Assembly: GCA_034440575.1 (NCBI GenBank)
Contig: JAOTOL010000422.1
Span: 1 to 64,000, forward strand
Origin: Imbricaverruca yamaguchii
Lineage: Eukaryota; Arthropoda; Thecostraca; Neoverrucidae
Direction of reading: 5' to 3'
DNA: 64,000 bases
The DNA's letters: not shown here
Numbering within the stretch: position 1 is the first letter of the stretch
Below: more model-generated notes on this DNA
Seen by the model: the letters and a program-made list of their open reading frames with translations, nothing else
The model's database searches: none
Told to the model about the DNA's origin: nothing

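Overview
This window is animal nuclear DNA: no bacterial operons, spliced exons with GT-AG junctions in consistent phase, tRNA-derived SINEs, a hAT-type MITE family, Penelope-like fragments and very dense minisatellites. Degenerate AACCT (TTAGG-complement) blocks and an axonemal dynein gene fit an arthropod or other invertebrate with motile axonemes, for example a crustacean with flagellated sperm. This is inference; the species cannot be read from the sequence.

Two protein-coding genes are supported. (1) A HERC4-type HECT E3 ubiquitin ligase occupies nearly the whole window on the minus strand. It enters at the right edge and leaves at the left. I resolve 17 internal exons, called E2 to E18 in transcription order, plus an uncertain end of E1 at the right edge. 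E2-E18 join without a phase conflict into 2400 nt (800 codons). E1-E6 carry RCC1 blades, E7-E12 the linker, and E13-E18 most of the HECT N-lobe. The start codon lies beyond 64000, and the catalytic-cysteine C-lobe lies left of position 963. (2) An intact intronless DNAL1 (axonemal dynein light chain 1, an LRR protein) lies on the plus strand at 37511-38062, inside the HERC4 intron between E11 and E10.

Layout from left to right. 1-962: intron with the end of a hAT MITE and SINEs. 963-1114: E18. 1115-22444: a 21 kb intron with a 29-copy minisatellite, three and a partial copies of a 3 kb tandem unit, and a large inverted repeat. 22445-34445: E17-E11, each wrapped in arrays and SINEs. 34446-40689: intron hosting DNAL1. 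40690-51413: E10-E7, MITEs and Penelope-like remnants. 51414-64000: E6 to E1, mostly minisatellite between exons.

The most striking pattern is that most HERC4 splice junctions are themselves embedded in tandem arrays. At about 16 junctions the repeat unit contains the splice site plus 5-60 bases of adjacent exon, so each array is a ladder of decoy donors or acceptors. The same happened at the 3' end of the DNAL1 coding region. Other points of note are a roughly 56 bp hairpin-shaped retroposon-like family with its own target-site duplications, three hAT MITEs with perfect 8 bp duplications, and nested SINEs with readable insertion order.
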